Below are positions 40,324 to 49,793 of a stretch of DNA of 64,000 bases, in pieces. Numbering within the stretch: the stretch's first letter is position 1; every line of letters begins with the position of its first letter. Below the pieces are notes generated by a model, which was given only the letters and a program-made list of their open reading frames with translations, ran no database searches and was not told the origin of the DNA. The DNA comes from Variovorax sp. PBS-H4 (lineage in GTDB: Bacteria > Pseudomonadota > Gammaproteobacteria > Burkholderiales > Burkholderiaceae_C), in contig NZ_LR594675.1 in the NCBI RefSeq assembly GCF_901827205.1, forward strand, positions 5,388,001 to 5,452,000. Direction: 5' to 3'. The translations under genes and the position numbers were made by a program.

Positions 40324-42672
40324 TCAGTCGACCTTGGCCGTTCGCAACCGCAGCGCGTTCGTGATGACGCTGACGGACGACAGCGCCATGGCAGCCGCCG
40401 CGACGACGGGTGACAACAGCAAGCCGAAGAACGGATAGAGCACGCCGGCAGCCAGCGGGATGCCGGCGACGTTGTAGGCAAAAGACAGGAACAGGTTCTG
40501 GCGGATGTTCCGCATCGTTGCCTGCGAGAGGGTTCTCGCGCGCACGATGCCCATGAGGTCGCCCTTGAGCAGCGTGATGCCGGCGCTTTCCATTGCGACG
40601 TCCGTCCCCGTACCCATCGCAACACCCACCGTGGCCTGCGCCAGCGCCGGAGCATCGTTCACCCCGTCGCCGGCCATCGCGACGATTCGGCCCTCGGACT
40701 GGAGACGCTTGACGACGGCCGCCTTGTCTTCGGGGAACACCTCCGCCACCACCTCATCGATGCCGAGCTGACGTCCGACGGCCTCCGCCGTGGTCTTGCC
40801 GTCGCCCGTCAGCATCACCACGCGGATGCCGGCACTCTGCAGGGCCTTCAGCGCCTCCGGGGTCGTCGTCTTGATGGGGTCGGCGATGGCGACAAACCCG
40901 GCCAGCCATCCTCCCACACCGACGAAGATGACCGTCGCCGCACGCTGGCGCTGGGCTTCGGCAGACGCCGCCAGGCTCGACGTGTCAATGCCTTGCTCCG
41001 AAAGGAACTTGGCGCTGCCCGAGATGACGGCCTGACCGTCTACCATACCCATGACGCCCTTGCCGACCGGCGAATCGAAGTCCGTCACAGGCAACAGCGG
41101 CAGCTTGCGCTCCAGGGCGTCCGTCACGATGGCCATGGCCAAGGGATGTTCGCTGGCGCGCTCGACGCTCGCCAGCTTCTGCAGCACATCGTCCGCAGAG
41201 AAGCCACCGGTCGGCTCGATGTGAATCACCTTGGGCCGGCCTTCGGTCAAGGTGCCGGTCTTGTCGACCACCATCGTGTCGACCTTCTCCATCTTCTCCA
41301 GTGCTTCGGCATCGCGGATGAGAACGCCGTGCTGCGCGCCCTTGCCGATGCCGACCATGATGGACATCGGCGTCGCCAGGCCGAGCGCACAGGGGCACGC
41401 GATGATGAGGACCGCCACAGAAGTGATGAGCGCGTAGCTGAATGCCGGCGACGGCCCCATCACCAACCAGGCCACGAAGGTGAGTGCCGCCACGAGGATG
41501 ACGACCGGTACGAACCAGCCGGCCACCTGGTCGGCCATCCGCTGAATAGGCGCGCGACTCCGCTGTGCTGCGGCCACCATGTGGACGATTTGCGAGAGCA
41601 GGGTGTCGGCGCCGACCTTCTCGGCACGCATCACGAAGCTGCCGGTCTGGTTCAGCGTCCCAGCCGTCACCTTGGCCCCTACCGTCTTGGCGACCGGCAT
41701 CGGCTCGCCCGTGACCATCGATTCGTCGAGGTTGGTCTTTCCTTCCGTCAGCTCGCCGTCGACCGGCACCTTCTCGCCCGGCCGCACCCGCAACGAGTCT
41801 CCGACCCGGATGGCCTCGACATCGACCGTTTCGTCGCTGCCGTCGGCATGGACCTTCACGGCGGTCTTCGGTGCGAGCCCAAGCAGCGCCTTGATGGCGC
41901 CGGAGGTCTTTTCGCGCGCCCTGAGCTCGAGCACCTGTCCCAGCAACACCAGCACGGTGATGACAGCCGCCGCTTCAAAATACACCGCGACGGCTCCGTC
42001 TTCGCTGCGCAGCACCGCGGGAAACAGTGCCGGCGCCAGCGTCGCGACCATGCTGTAGAGCCACGCCGCGCTGGTACCCAGCGCAACGAGGGTGAACATG
42101 TTCAGGCTGCGGTTCTTTACCGAGGCGATTGCACGTGTGAAAAAGGGCCAGCCGGCCCAGAGGACGACCGGTGTTCCGAGCAGCAGCTGAAGCCAGTTCG
42201 ACGCCTGCTGCGCGATGAGATGGTGGATGTTGAAGATGTGCCCGCCCATCTCGAGCGCGAAGACCGGCAGCGTCAGTGCCGTGCCGATCCAGAATCGGCG
42301 CGTCATGTCTCGCAGTTCGGGACTCCTGCCTTGCTCCGCGGTTGCCACCACCGGCTCCAGCGCCATGCCGCAGATGGGGCAGCTGCCGGGCCCCATTTGC
42401 CGCACCTGCGGATGCATCGGGCACGTGTACTCGACCTGGCTCCGGTCACCCGAGCGATCCGGCATCGCCGCGGCCGGCGCCTGCGCAGGGTGGGCGTGGC
42501 CGCAGGTCGCACCCTGCATCGCGGTGCCATCCGGCATCAGGTGGGTGCCATGCGCGGAGTGTTCGAGATGCGCCGGAGGTTTGTTCGCATCCGGGTTGAC
42601 ACTGTCTACGGAGCTTCCGGGAGCGTGGTCATGTCCCGCGTGGTTGTGGCGCTCAGTGGTCGATGAAGGCAT
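40324..42672 (-). CDS. copA: Cu(I)-exporting P1B-type ATPase
   Basis: A 782-residue heavy-metal P-type ATPase. The N-terminus is His-rich (about residues 8-70) and holds a heavy-metal-binding domain with YTCPMHPQV and GSCPICGMALEP in place of a CXXC ferredoxin-like domain. The channel motif Cys426-Pro427-Cys428, the phosphorylation site Asp470 (DKTGT), MVTGEPMPV and GDGVNDAPALA are intact. It pumps Cu(I) from cytoplasm to periplasm, where the convergently encoded oxidase, cupredoxin and CusF-like protein would receive it. Its promoter has the CueR layout (see 42696). Confidence 0.95.
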   Translation of the reverse strand: MPSSTTERHNHAGHDHAPGSSVDSVNPDANKPPAHLEHSAHGTHLMPDGTAMQGATCGHAHPAQAPAAAMPDRSGDRSQVEYTCPMHPQVRQMGPGSCPICGMALEPVVATAEQGRSPELRDMTRRFWIGTALTLPVFALEMGGHIFNIHHLIAQQASNWLQLLLGTPVVLWAGWPFFTRAIASVKNRSLNMFTLVALGTSAAWLYSMVATLAPALFPAVLRSEDGAVAVYFEAAAVITVLVLLGQVLELRAREKTSGAIKALLGLAPKTAVKVHADGSDETVDVEAIRVGDSLRVRPGEKVPVDGELTEGKTNLDESMVTGEPMPVAKTVGAKVTAGTLNQTGSFVMRAEKVGADTLLSQIVHMVAAAQRSRAPIQRMADQVAGWFVPVVILVAALTFVAWLVMGPSPAFSYALITSVAVLIIACPCALGLATPMSIMVGIGKGAQHGVLIRDAEALEKMEKVDTMVVDKTGTLTEGRPKVIHIEPTGGFSADDVLQKLASVERASEHPLAMAIVTDALERKLPLLPVTDFDSPVGKGVMGMVDGQAVISGSAKFLSEQGIDTSSLAASAEAQRQRAATVIFVGVGGWLAGFVAIADPIKTTTPEALKALQSAGIRVVMLTGDGKTTAEAVGRQLGIDEVVAEVFPEDKAAVVKRLQSEGRIVAMAGDGVNDAPALAQATVGVAMGTGTDVAMESAGITLLKGDLMGIVRARTLSQATMRNIRQNLFLSFAYNVAGIPLAAGVLYPFFGLLLSPVVAAAAMALSSVSVITNALRLRTAKVD

Positions 42673-43090
42673 GAGGAACTCCTATTCTTCTTCGCAGTTT
42701 CGTCCTTGCCATCGTGGGAAGGTCAAATCGGCTTCAACTCAGGCGTCCTGTCGGGCGGGCCATGCGTCACGTGGTGGCAACGGAGGCGCCAATCCAGACC
42801 GCTCGACGTCAGCGCCGCCGATCCGCCCCTTCACACGGTTGATCCCCCTGCGCAGGGACAGACAGCCCGCACCTTTGCAGCCACCATTCCAGCCCAGGAG
42901 GTACGCAGATGGATTGGCTGCTCCCGTACAGGCTGGAATCTGACCTCACCCAGACCAGCGAACATCAGAAGACTCGCCCCCAGGCCGCCGAATCGGGCCT
43001 TGGGGAAACTGCCCCGCAGCGGATCGAAGCGCGTGGCGGCATGTGGGCGCGCGCATGCGCGGCAATGTCACGCATCTTCAGGCGCCCGCC
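42673..43090. other. 418-base intergenic region upstream of copA and the ferredoxin reductase
   Basis: This gap holds the copA promoter near its left end. I find no convincing gene in the rest: the short open frames here have no ribosome site and no recognisable protein. The right part (about 42900-43090) presumably contains the promoter of the reductase at 43091, but no clear hexamers stand out. Confidence 0.6.
42696..42726 (-). promoter_or_regulatory. CueR-type promoter of copA
   Basis: On the complementary strand -35 TTGACC (42721-42726) and -10 GAAACT (42696-42701) are separated by 19 bases, the long spacer typical of MerR-family activators. Within the spacer the inverted repeat CCTTCC-N7-GCAAGG (42704-42722) matches the E. 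coli copA CueR box with one change. An AGGAG ribosome site follows before the ATG at 42672. No cueR gene is in the window. Confidence 0.75.
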
Positions 43091-44302
43091 ATGCAGCAGG
43101 TCGTGATCGTCGGTGCCGGCCACGCCGGCTTTCAATGCGCCGCATCGCTGCGGCAGGAAGGCTTCGGCGGCAACATCGTGCTGCTCGGCGACGAGGATTC
43201 GCTGCCCTACCAGCGCCCTCCGCTTTCCAAGGCCTACCTGCTCGCGAAGGCGACGGCGGCCGATCTGCTTTTCCGCCCTGCGCGCTTCTTCGGCGAACAA
43301 CAGGTCCAGCTGATGCCGGCGCGCGCCGAGCACATCGATCGCCACGCACAGCGCGTCACACTGCACTCCGGCAAACGCATCGCCTACGACCATCTGGTGA
43401 TCGCCACCGGCTCCAGCCCGCGCAAGCTCGCGCTGGAGGGAGCGGATCTCGAGGGCGTGCTGAGCCTGCAGACACTGAGCGACGCGAACGGGTTGCGGGA
43501 GCGCCTGCTGGCCAGCAAGCGTGCGGTGGTGATCGGCGCGGGTTTCATCGGCCTCGAATTCGCCGCCGTGGCGCGCACGCTCGGCCTCGAGGTGACGGTG
43601 GTCGATGTCGCCGACCGGGCACTGGCCCGCGCAGCGTCGGCCGAATGCGCCCGGGTCGTTGTCGATTCGCACGTGCAGGGCGGCACTCGCCTGCTGTTTC
43701 GATGCGGCATCTCGGCCCTCGAAGGAACGAACAAGAAGATTGCCGCCGTGCGCACCGCAGACGGCCAGGCACTGCCCGCCGACGTCGTGGTGGTCGGCAT
43801 CGGCGCCGAGCCTCGCACGCAGCTCGCGGCGCAAGCCGGGCTGGCGGTCGACAACGGCATCAGCGTGGACGGGCAATTGCTCAGCGCCGATCCGGCGATC
43901 TCCGCCATCGGCGACGTGGCCGCGTTTCCCGATCCGGTCTCCGGCCGGCGGATCCGGCTCGAGTCGGTGCAGAACGCGTCCGACCAGGCGCGCAGCGTCG
44001 CCGCGCGGCTTGCGGGCAAGACGGTCTCGTACAACGCGGTGCCGTGGTTCTGGAGCGACCAGGGCGAGCTGAAGCTGCAGATGGCGGGACTGCGCGTAGC
44101 GGACGATGAACACGTGATGCTGGCCGACCCGCAATCCCGCGCCCGCACGATTCTCTTCATCCGCAACGAGCGACTCGCAGCGGTGGAGACCATCAACCGC
44201 GCCGGCGACCACATGCTCGCGCGCCGGCTGCTGGCCAGGGGCGTCCAGTTGAGCGGCGCCGAGGCGCGAGCGCCGGGCTTCCAGCTCAAGGACCTTCACT
44301 GA
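43091..44302 (+). CDS. FAD-dependent ferredoxin/rubredoxin reductase
   Basis: A 403-residue NADH:ferredoxin reductase. FAD motif VIVGAGHAGFQCAASLRQEG, LPYQRPPLSKAYLL, NAD motif VIGAGFIGLEFAAVAR and ISAIGDVAAFPDP follow in the standard order, with a reductase C-terminal domain (VPWFWSDQGELKLQMAG). It is a paralogue of the reductase at 20025 but is not adjacent to an oxygenase or ferredoxin. The group includes the palustrisredoxin reductases that serve CYP199 P450s, so it might serve the P450 at 63623; this link is speculative given the 19 kb distance. Confidence 0.88.
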   Translation: MQQVVIVGAGHAGFQCAASLRQEGFGGNIVLLGDEDSLPYQRPPLSKAYLLAKATAADLLFRPARFFGEQQVQLMPARAEHIDRHAQRVTLHSGKRIAYDHLVIATGSSPRKLALEGADLEGVLSLQTLSDANGLRERLLASKRAVVIGAGFIGLEFAAVARTLGLEVTVVDVADRALARAASAECARVVVDSHVQGGTRLLFRCGISALEGTNKKIAAVRTADGQALPADVVVVGIGAEPRTQLAAQAGLAVDNGISVDGQLLSADPAISAIGDVAAFPDPVSGRRIRLESVQNASDQARSVAARLAGKTVSYNAVPWFWSDQGELKLQMAGLRVADDEHVMLADPQSRARTILFIRNERLAAVETINRAGDHMLARRLLARGVQLSGAEARAPGFQLKDLH

Positions 44303-44312
44303 TCCCCGAAAA

Positions 44313-44334
44313 GCGGCCGCTCGCGATCGGCCGC
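44313..44334. terminator. Candidate hairpin between convergent genes
   Basis: GCGGCCG and CGGCCGC form a 7-pair all-GC stem around an 8-base loop in the 49-base gap between the reductase and the acyl-CoA ligase genes. AAAA precedes it, which would be a short T-run for leftward transcripts. It could serve both convergent units. Confidence 0.45.
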
Positions 44335-44351
44335 CCTCATTCACGCCTCAT

Positions 44352-45935
44352 TCAAGCCTCGATCTCGCCGCGCTCGAACAGCTGCTCGCGGATGTCCTTC
44401 TTCGCGATCTTCCCGTAGCCGGACTTCGGCAGCGCGTCCCAGAAGACGACGTGATGCGGCCAGCGGTAGCGCGCGCAGCGGCCTTCCAGGTGCGCCATCA
44501 ATGCGTCGCAATCGACCTGCGCGCCTTCGCGCCTGACCACCACGGCCACGCCGACCTCGCCCCACTTGCGGTCGGGCACGCCCAGCACCGCCACTTCGGC
44601 AACGCCGGGATGCGTCAGCAGCACTTCCTCCACCTCGCGCGGGTAGACGTTGGAGCCGCCCGAGATGTACATGTCCGACTCGCGGCCGGTGATGAAGAGC
44701 AGGCCGCGCTCGTCCAGCCGGCCGAGGTCGCCGGTGTGGAACCAGCCGCCGCGCAGCGCCTTCCCGGTCGCTTCCGGGTTGCCGTGATAGCCGGCGAATA
44801 CCGCCGGGCCGCGGCAGCAGATCTCGCCGATCTCGCCGGCGGGCAGCGGGTTCAGGTCGGCGTCGAGGATGGCCACTTCCATGCCGGTGCGCGGGCGGCC
44901 GCAGCAGCCGATGTTGGCGTTCGGGTCCGCATCGTCGGCCGAGTGCATGTCGGGCGGCAGCACGGTGATGTTGCCGGTCACCTCGCCGAGGCCGAAGTAC
45001 TGCACCAGCACCTTGCCCAGCTTCTGCAGCGCCAGCTTCTGGTCGGCGCGGTACATGGGCGCGCCAGCGTAGATCACGTAGCGCAGCGAGCTGTGGTCGT
45101 AACGGTCCACGGCCGGGTGCTCGACCAGGATCTTCACGATGGTCGGCACGGTGAAGAGGTTGGTGACGCGGTGATTTTCCACGGCCTGCCAGAAGGCCTC
45201 GGCGTCCAGCTTCTCGCTGGCCGGCAGCACGGTGGGCGCGCCGCGCGCCACGTTCACCAGCGCATGGATGCCGGCGCCGTGCGACAGCGGCGCCACGGCG
45301 ATGGAACAGTCGCGCTCGGTCGTGCCGGGGACCAGGTCGGCCAGGTGGTTGGTGACCACGAAGGCCATCTGGCCGTGCGTCAGCACGCCGGCCTTGGGGC
45401 GCCCCGTGGTGCCCGAGGTATAGAAGAACCAGAGCGGGTCGTCGGGCTCCACCGTTTCGTGCCCGCTCGGCAGGTCGAGGTGTTCGCGCACCAGGTCCTC
45501 GTAGGAATGCTCGCCCGCGCGCGGCGTGCCGATGGCGATGACATGCTTGAGTGCCGGCGAGGCTCCGCGAACGGCATCGGCATGGCCCGCGAAGACGTCC
45601 TCCACGATCATGGCGCTGGCGCCGCTGGAGGCCCCCAGGTACGCGACCTCCGCCGGGGTGAGCCGGAAGTTGGTCGGCACCCAGACACAGCCCAGTCGGA
45701 ATGCGATCCAGCAGCTTTCGAACATCTGCACGTTGTTGCGCGACTGGACGAGGATGCGGTCGCCCTTGGCCAGGCCGAGCCGGCGCAGCGCCGTCGCCAT
45801 GGCGGCCACGCGCTGCTCCATCTCGCGCCAGGTCCAGGTCCGCCCGCCTTCCTGGATCAGCGCCGGGCGGTCCGGAAAGAGGCGCGCCGTGTGCGTCAGC
45901 AGCCGCCCCAGATTCATCACCTGCGCTGCGTGCAT
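44352..45935 (-). CDS. AMP-forming acyl-CoA ligase
   Basis: A 527-residue ANL ligase. The P-loop is YTSGTTGRPKAG, the adenylate-binding motif is YFGLGEVTGN, the hinge motif is GWFHTGDLGRLDERG, and the catalytic lysine is in PKSGYGKIAKKD. It activates a carboxylic acid with CoA, most like medium-chain or cyclic acids (cyclohexane carboxylate/FadD3-like); the exact acid is unknown. Its ATG shares one base with the stop of the thiolase gene (TGATG), so the two are coupled. Confidence 0.88.
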   Translation of the reverse strand: MHAAQVMNLGRLLTHTARLFPDRPALIQEGGRTWTWREMEQRVAAMATALRRLGLAKGDRILVQSRNNVQMFESCWIAFRLGCVWVPTNFRLTPAEVAYLGASSGASAMIVEDVFAGHADAVRGASPALKHVIAIGTPRAGEHSYEDLVREHLDLPSGHETVEPDDPLWFFYTSGTTGRPKAGVLTHGQMAFVVTNHLADLVPGTTERDCSIAVAPLSHGAGIHALVNVARGAPTVLPASEKLDAEAFWQAVENHRVTNLFTVPTIVKILVEHPAVDRYDHSSLRYVIYAGAPMYRADQKLALQKLGKVLVQYFGLGEVTGNITVLPPDMHSADDADPNANIGCCGRPRTGMEVAILDADLNPLPAGEIGEICCRGPAVFAGYHGNPEATGKALRGGWFHTGDLGRLDERGLLFITGRESDMYISGGSNVYPREVEEVLLTHPGVAEVAVLGVPDRKWGEVGVAVVVRREGAQVDCDALMAHLEGRCARYRWPHHVVFWDALPKSGYGKIAKKDIREQLFERGEIEA

Positions 45936-47101
45936 CACGCGCTCTCCAGGATGCTCAGGTAGCTGGCGACCGCGGAGCCGCCCATGTTGAACACGGCGCC
46001 GACGCGGGCGTCGCCCACCTGCATGCCGCCGGCCGTGCCCGACAGCTGCATCGCCGCCATCACGTGCTGCGACACGCCGGTGGCGCCGATCGGATGGCCC
46101 TTGGACTTCAATCCGCCGGACGGGTTGACGGGCAGCTTGCCGTCCTTGCACGTGACGCCGTCGAGGATCACCCGCGCGCCCTGTCCGTGCGGCGCCAGGC
46201 CCATCGCTTCGTACTCCAGCAGTTCGGCGATGGTGAAGCAGTCGTGCGTCTCGACGAAGGACAGGTCGCCCAGCGTCGCACCCGCCGCCGCCAATCCTTG
46301 CTGCCAGGCCATCGCCGCGCCCTCGAACTTGGTCGGATCGCGGCGGGACATCGGCAGGAAGTCGTTGACGTGGGTGCGCGAGCGCCAGCGCACCGGCGAC
46401 ACCTTCGCGCCGGGCAGTGGCTCGGTCGACAGCACCAGCGCGGCGGCGCCGTCGGACACCAGCGAACAATCGGAACGCTTGAGCGGCCCGGAGACGAAGG
46501 GGTTCTTGTCCGAAGGCGTGCGGCAGAAGTCGAAGCCGAAGTCGCGCCGCATGTGGGCGTAAGGGTTGTGCATGCCGTTGGCGTGGTTCTTGGCCGCGAT
46601 GGACGCGAGCGCGTCGGACTGGTCGCCGAAACGCTCGAAGTACTTCGCCGCGATGCCGCCGAAGATGCCCGCGAAGCCGGCCGGGTCGCTGCCCTCCTCC
46701 TTGACGTAGGCGCACTTGATGAGCGTGGCCGCCACCTCGGGCGTGCGCAGGCCGTTCATGCGTTCCATGCCGATCACCAGCGTGCGCTTCATGCGGCCGG
46801 CTGCCATCGCATCCAGCGCGGCCCAGATCGCGGCCGAGCCGGTGGCGCAGGCGTTCTCGGTGCGCACCGCGGGCGTGTGGCGGAACTCGGGTATCGCCAC
46901 CGCGGGCAAGGAGGCGGTGAAGTCCTGGCCGACGAAGCCGGCGTTGAAGTGGCCGACGAAGATGCCGTCGATGTCCTTCGGCTCCAGTCCTGCGCTGTCG
47001 AGCGCGGGCTGCACGGCGTCGCGGATGAGCTGCTCCAGCTCGACGTTGTCCAGTTTGCCGAAAGGCGTGTGGCCCCAGCCGGCGATGTATGCGTGGGTCA
47101 T
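45935..47101 (-). CDS. SCP2-type thiolase
   Basis: A 388-residue thiolase-fold enzyme. The nucleophilic Cys is in TENACATGSAAIW near residue 88. The second catalytic Cys is in the ETHDCFTIAELLEYE motif that marks SCP2-type thiolases, and the His is in GGLKSKGHPIGATG; the C-terminal CxG loop of classical thiolases is replaced by FNMGGSA. Such enzymes cleave branched or ring-derived 3-oxoacyl-CoA, as in steroid side-chain or diterpenoid breakdown. It is in one operon with the ligase, an MFS transporter and a hydrolase. Confidence 0.85.
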   Translation of the reverse strand: MTHAYIAGWGHTPFGKLDNVELEQLIRDAVQPALDSAGLEPKDIDGIFVGHFNAGFVGQDFTASLPAVAIPEFRHTPAVRTENACATGSAAIWAALDAMAAGRMKRTLVIGMERMNGLRTPEVAATLIKCAYVKEEGSDPAGFAGIFGGIAAKYFERFGDQSDALASIAAKNHANGMHNPYAHMRRDFGFDFCRTPSDKNPFVSGPLKRSDCSLVSDGAAALVLSTEPLPGAKVSPVRWRSRTHVNDFLPMSRRDPTKFEGAAMAWQQGLAAAGATLGDLSFVETHDCFTIAELLEYEAMGLAPHGQGARVILDGVTCKDGKLPVNPSGGLKSKGHPIGATGVSQHVMAAMQLSGTAGGMQVGDARVGAVFNMGGSAVASYLSILESA

Positions 47102-47135
47102 GATGGGTTCCTCGTGGAATGAAGGGTGGAACGAC

Positions 47136-48362
47136 TCAGGGAATGGCGGGCCGGGCGACCTCGGGGCGGCCGTGGCGCTGCACCAGCGTCAGCGCGATCA
47201 GCCCGGTGGCTGCGACCAGCACGCCGGTGGTGAGCGACAGCACGGCGGCGCTGCCGCTACGGTACATCACGCCCATCCAGGTGCCGCACAGGAACGCGGC
47301 GGCCGCGAAGATGAAGCCGCCGAGCGCCGAGGCCGCACCGGCTTGCAGGGGGAAGGGCGTGGCCATGCCGACATGGCCGCAGGGCTGGTGGATGCCGTAG
47401 GCCAGCAGCATCAGCCACAGGCCTGCGGCGAGCGTGAAGGCCGTGTGCGCGTTCGCGAGTTGCGGCCCGATCAGCAGCATGGCGGCCGCCAGCGACAGGA
47501 AGCCGGCGCGTCGTACGGCGACCACGATGCCATGCGCCGCGATCCAGCGCCTGCAGAGGACGGTGCCGATCAGGTAGGTGACCGACGCGCCCCCGATCAC
47601 CAGCCCGAAGCCCACGCGCGAGACGCCGAAGGTCTCGATGAAGAGGTACGCCGAGCTGGAGAAGAAGCCGAAGTTGGCCGCGTAGCCACAGGCGTTGAGG
47701 AGCGTCCAGCACTGGAACGACGGGTGGCGTGCGATGCGCGCATATCCGGCGAACAGCGGTCCGAACCGCAGGGCGCCGGGGTTGAGCGCGCGTGCCGTCT
47801 CCGGGACGCGCAGCAGCACCAGCGCGACGCCGGCCATGCCGCATGCGGCCATGAACCAGAGCGTGGAGCGCCAGCCCAGCGCCTGCGCCAGCAGCGCACC
47901 CGTCACCGGGATCAGCATCGTCATGCAGGCCAGCACCGACATCGCGACGGTCATGACGTGGGTGCCGCTCTGTTGCTCGAACAGGTCGCGCACGATGGCA
48001 CGGCCGCAGACCATGGTGGCGGCGATGCCCAGGCCCTGCATGGCGCGGGCGGCGATGAGCACCTCGATGCCCGGCGCGAGCGCGCCCAGGCCGGCGCCGG
48101 CGGCGTACAGCAGGAAGCCGGCGGCGAGCACCGGCCGGCGGCCGAAGCGGTCGGCGGCGGGGCCCCACAGCAACTGGCTCAGACCGAAACTGAACACCAG
48201 CACGGCCAGCGTCAGCTGCACCATGCCGACCGGCGCGGCGTACTCGTTGCGGATCGCGGGGAGCGCGGCCAGGTAGAGGTCGGTGCCGAGCGGCTGCACC
48301 ACCGTGGCCAGCGTCACGACGAGGACGACCAGCGCCGGGCCCATGGCCGCCTTGGCGTTCAA
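47136..48362 (-). CDS. MFS transporter, Bcr/CflA-like drug:H+ antiporter group
   Basis: A 408-residue membrane protein with about 12 hydrophobic helices. PLGTDLYLAALPAIRNEY and the motif-A loop LLWGPAADRFGRRPVLAAG are characteristic of the DHA1 (Bcr/CflA) branch, as is VPETAR after helix 6. It may import the substrate or export a toxic intermediate of the operon it shares with the hydrolase (4-base gap) and thiolase (34-base gap). Confidence 0.85.
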   Translation of the reverse strand: MNAKAAMGPALVVLVVTLATVVQPLGTDLYLAALPAIRNEYAAPVGMVQLTLAVLVFSFGLSQLLWGPAADRFGRRPVLAAGFLLYAAGAGLGALAPGIEVLIAARAMQGLGIAATMVCGRAIVRDLFEQQSGTHVMTVAMSVLACMTMLIPVTGALLAQALGWRSTLWFMAACGMAGVALVLLRVPETARALNPGALRFGPLFAGYARIARHPSFQCWTLLNACGYAANFGFFSSSAYLFIETFGVSRVGFGLVIGGASVTYLIGTVLCRRWIAAHGIVVAVRRAGFLSLAAAMLLIGPQLANAHTAFTLAAGLWLMLLAYGIHQPCGHVGMATPFPLQAGAASALGGFIFAAAAFLCGTWMGVMYRSGSAAVLSLTTGVLVAATGLIALTLVQRHGRPEVARPAIP

Positions 48363-48366
48363 GGGG

Positions 48367-49545
48367 TCACGGCTCCAGCAGGCTGCGCTGCTGCAGCCAG
48401 CCGCGGATCAGCGCCGTGGCTTCCTTCAGCAGCTCGGGCTGGCCCGCGTAGTAGTGGGTCGCGCCCTTGATGACGCGGAAGGTCTTGTCGGGCGATACGG
48501 CGGCCTCGTACAGCATGCCGGAGTGCGTCTGCGGCACGGCGTCGTCGGCGCTGTTCTCGATGACCAGCAGCGGCGCCTTGATCCGCTTCGCGGCCTCCAG
48601 CCCGTTGCCGCAGGAGTCGTCCAGCGACCACTGCGACAGCCAGGAGCGCAGCGTGGTGAAGCGGGCCAGCCCCACCGGGCCGGTGTTCACCGTCTCCGGG
48701 TTGCCCATGTAGCACCAGCGCGGCCTGCGATCGTTGGGGTCGAGCGCCGGGTCCAGGAAGCGCGGGTCGGCGAGCGTGCGGTGCACGATGAAGGGGCGCT
48801 CCATCTCGCCGGTGTTGCGCGCCTTCAGCTCGGCCAGCGTCTTCTTCGCCCATGCCGTGATGCGCCGCATGCGCGCCAGCTGGGCGGCGCGGTAGCGCTG
48901 CATGTACTCGGGCGAGTACGGCGGCTGGTGAGGGTTGCGCGGATCGTAGATGTCGAGTTCGATCTCGCGGTCATCGGGATCGCGTTCGTCCTTGACCGAG
49001 GGGTCGATGGCATCGGCCAGCAGGTGGGCGCGCGACAGGTGCGCGGCCTGGTAGATCACGGCGTCGGCCGGGATCAGCCCGGCGCCCTTGACGTTGACCG
49101 GGTCCCCGGCCGGCGTGTGCGTGAGGGTCGGGTCCTCGGCTTCGGCCTGGTAGCTCATCGCCAGCGCGCCGCCGCCGGACCAGCCGACCAGCACCACGTG
49201 CCTGTAGCCCCAGACCTCCTTGGCGTGGCGGATGTACGCACCCAGGTCGAGCAGCACCTTCTCCATGATCAGCGCCGTGTCGTTGCGCTGGTAGCGGCTG
49301 CCCGCGCACAGCACGTGCGCGCCGGTCTCGGCCATTGCGCGGGGCACCGGCAGCAGCTGCAGCGTGGAGGCGGGGTGCATGAAGATCATCAGCGTGTCCG
49401 ACGCCTTGTCCGCCGGCCGCATGCGGATGCCTTCGAGGTTCACCGCGCCCTGGTTGCCGGAGAAGCCGTAGGTTTCGGTGAAGGCGGCGCGCTCCTCGTA
49501 CTGGAGGTGCACCCACTCGGTCAGGGTGGCGGGAGTCTGGGTCAT
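48367..49545 (-). CDS. Alpha/beta hydrolase
   Basis: A 392-residue hydrolase. The nucleophile elbow is VLVGWSGGGALAMSY near residue 153, the acid is probably in VIENSADDAVP and the His in KGATHYYAGQPELL. A large insertion between strand 6 and the acid (about residues 170-300, with ELDIYDPRNPHQPPYSPEYM) makes a lid. The start at 49545 was preferred over an in-frame ATG ten codons upstream. It is the first gene of the leftward hydrolase-MFS-thiolase-ligase operon and could cleave an ester or a ring-derived 1,3-diketone; the substrate is unknown. Confidence 0.75.
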   Translation of the reverse strand: MTQTPATLTEWVHLQYEERAAFTETYGFSGNQGAVNLEGIRMRPADKASDTLMIFMHPASTLQLLPVPRAMAETGAHVLCAGSRYQRNDTALIMEKVLLDLGAYIRHAKEVWGYRHVVLVGWSGGGALAMSYQAEAEDPTLTHTPAGDPVNVKGAGLIPADAVIYQAAHLSRAHLLADAIDPSVKDERDPDDREIELDIYDPRNPHQPPYSPEYMQRYRAAQLARMRRITAWAKKTLAELKARNTGEMERPFIVHRTLADPRFLDPALDPNDRRPRWCYMGNPETVNTGPVGLARFTTLRSWLSQWSLDDSCGNGLEAAKRIKAPLLVIENSADDAVPQTHSGMLYEAAVSPDKTFRVIKGATHYYAGQPELLKEATALIRGWLQQRSLLEP

Positions 49546-49793
49546 GGCATGACTGTAGGCCGGTGCTGCCGCCATAACAGTCCCCCGGCGGCGGTACAGC
49601 CTACGGAATCAGGAGCACCGAGCCCCCCGTGCGCCCCTGCTCCGCTTCCGCATGCGCCGGGTGTGCGGCGAAGCGGCGCGCCCCGCCGTCCCCTCCGAGG
49701 GGACAGACATCGCGCGACGCCCGCCCGACAGTGGCGTCATGACTCCATCGACCTCCATCCGCGCCGCTGGCGCCCATCCGCAGGCCCGGCACC

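Noticed and set aside
42909..43106. Possible 65-residue gene before the ferredoxin reductase
   Set aside because: No recognisable protein and poor composition; it runs into the reductase start, so it was treated as non-coding.
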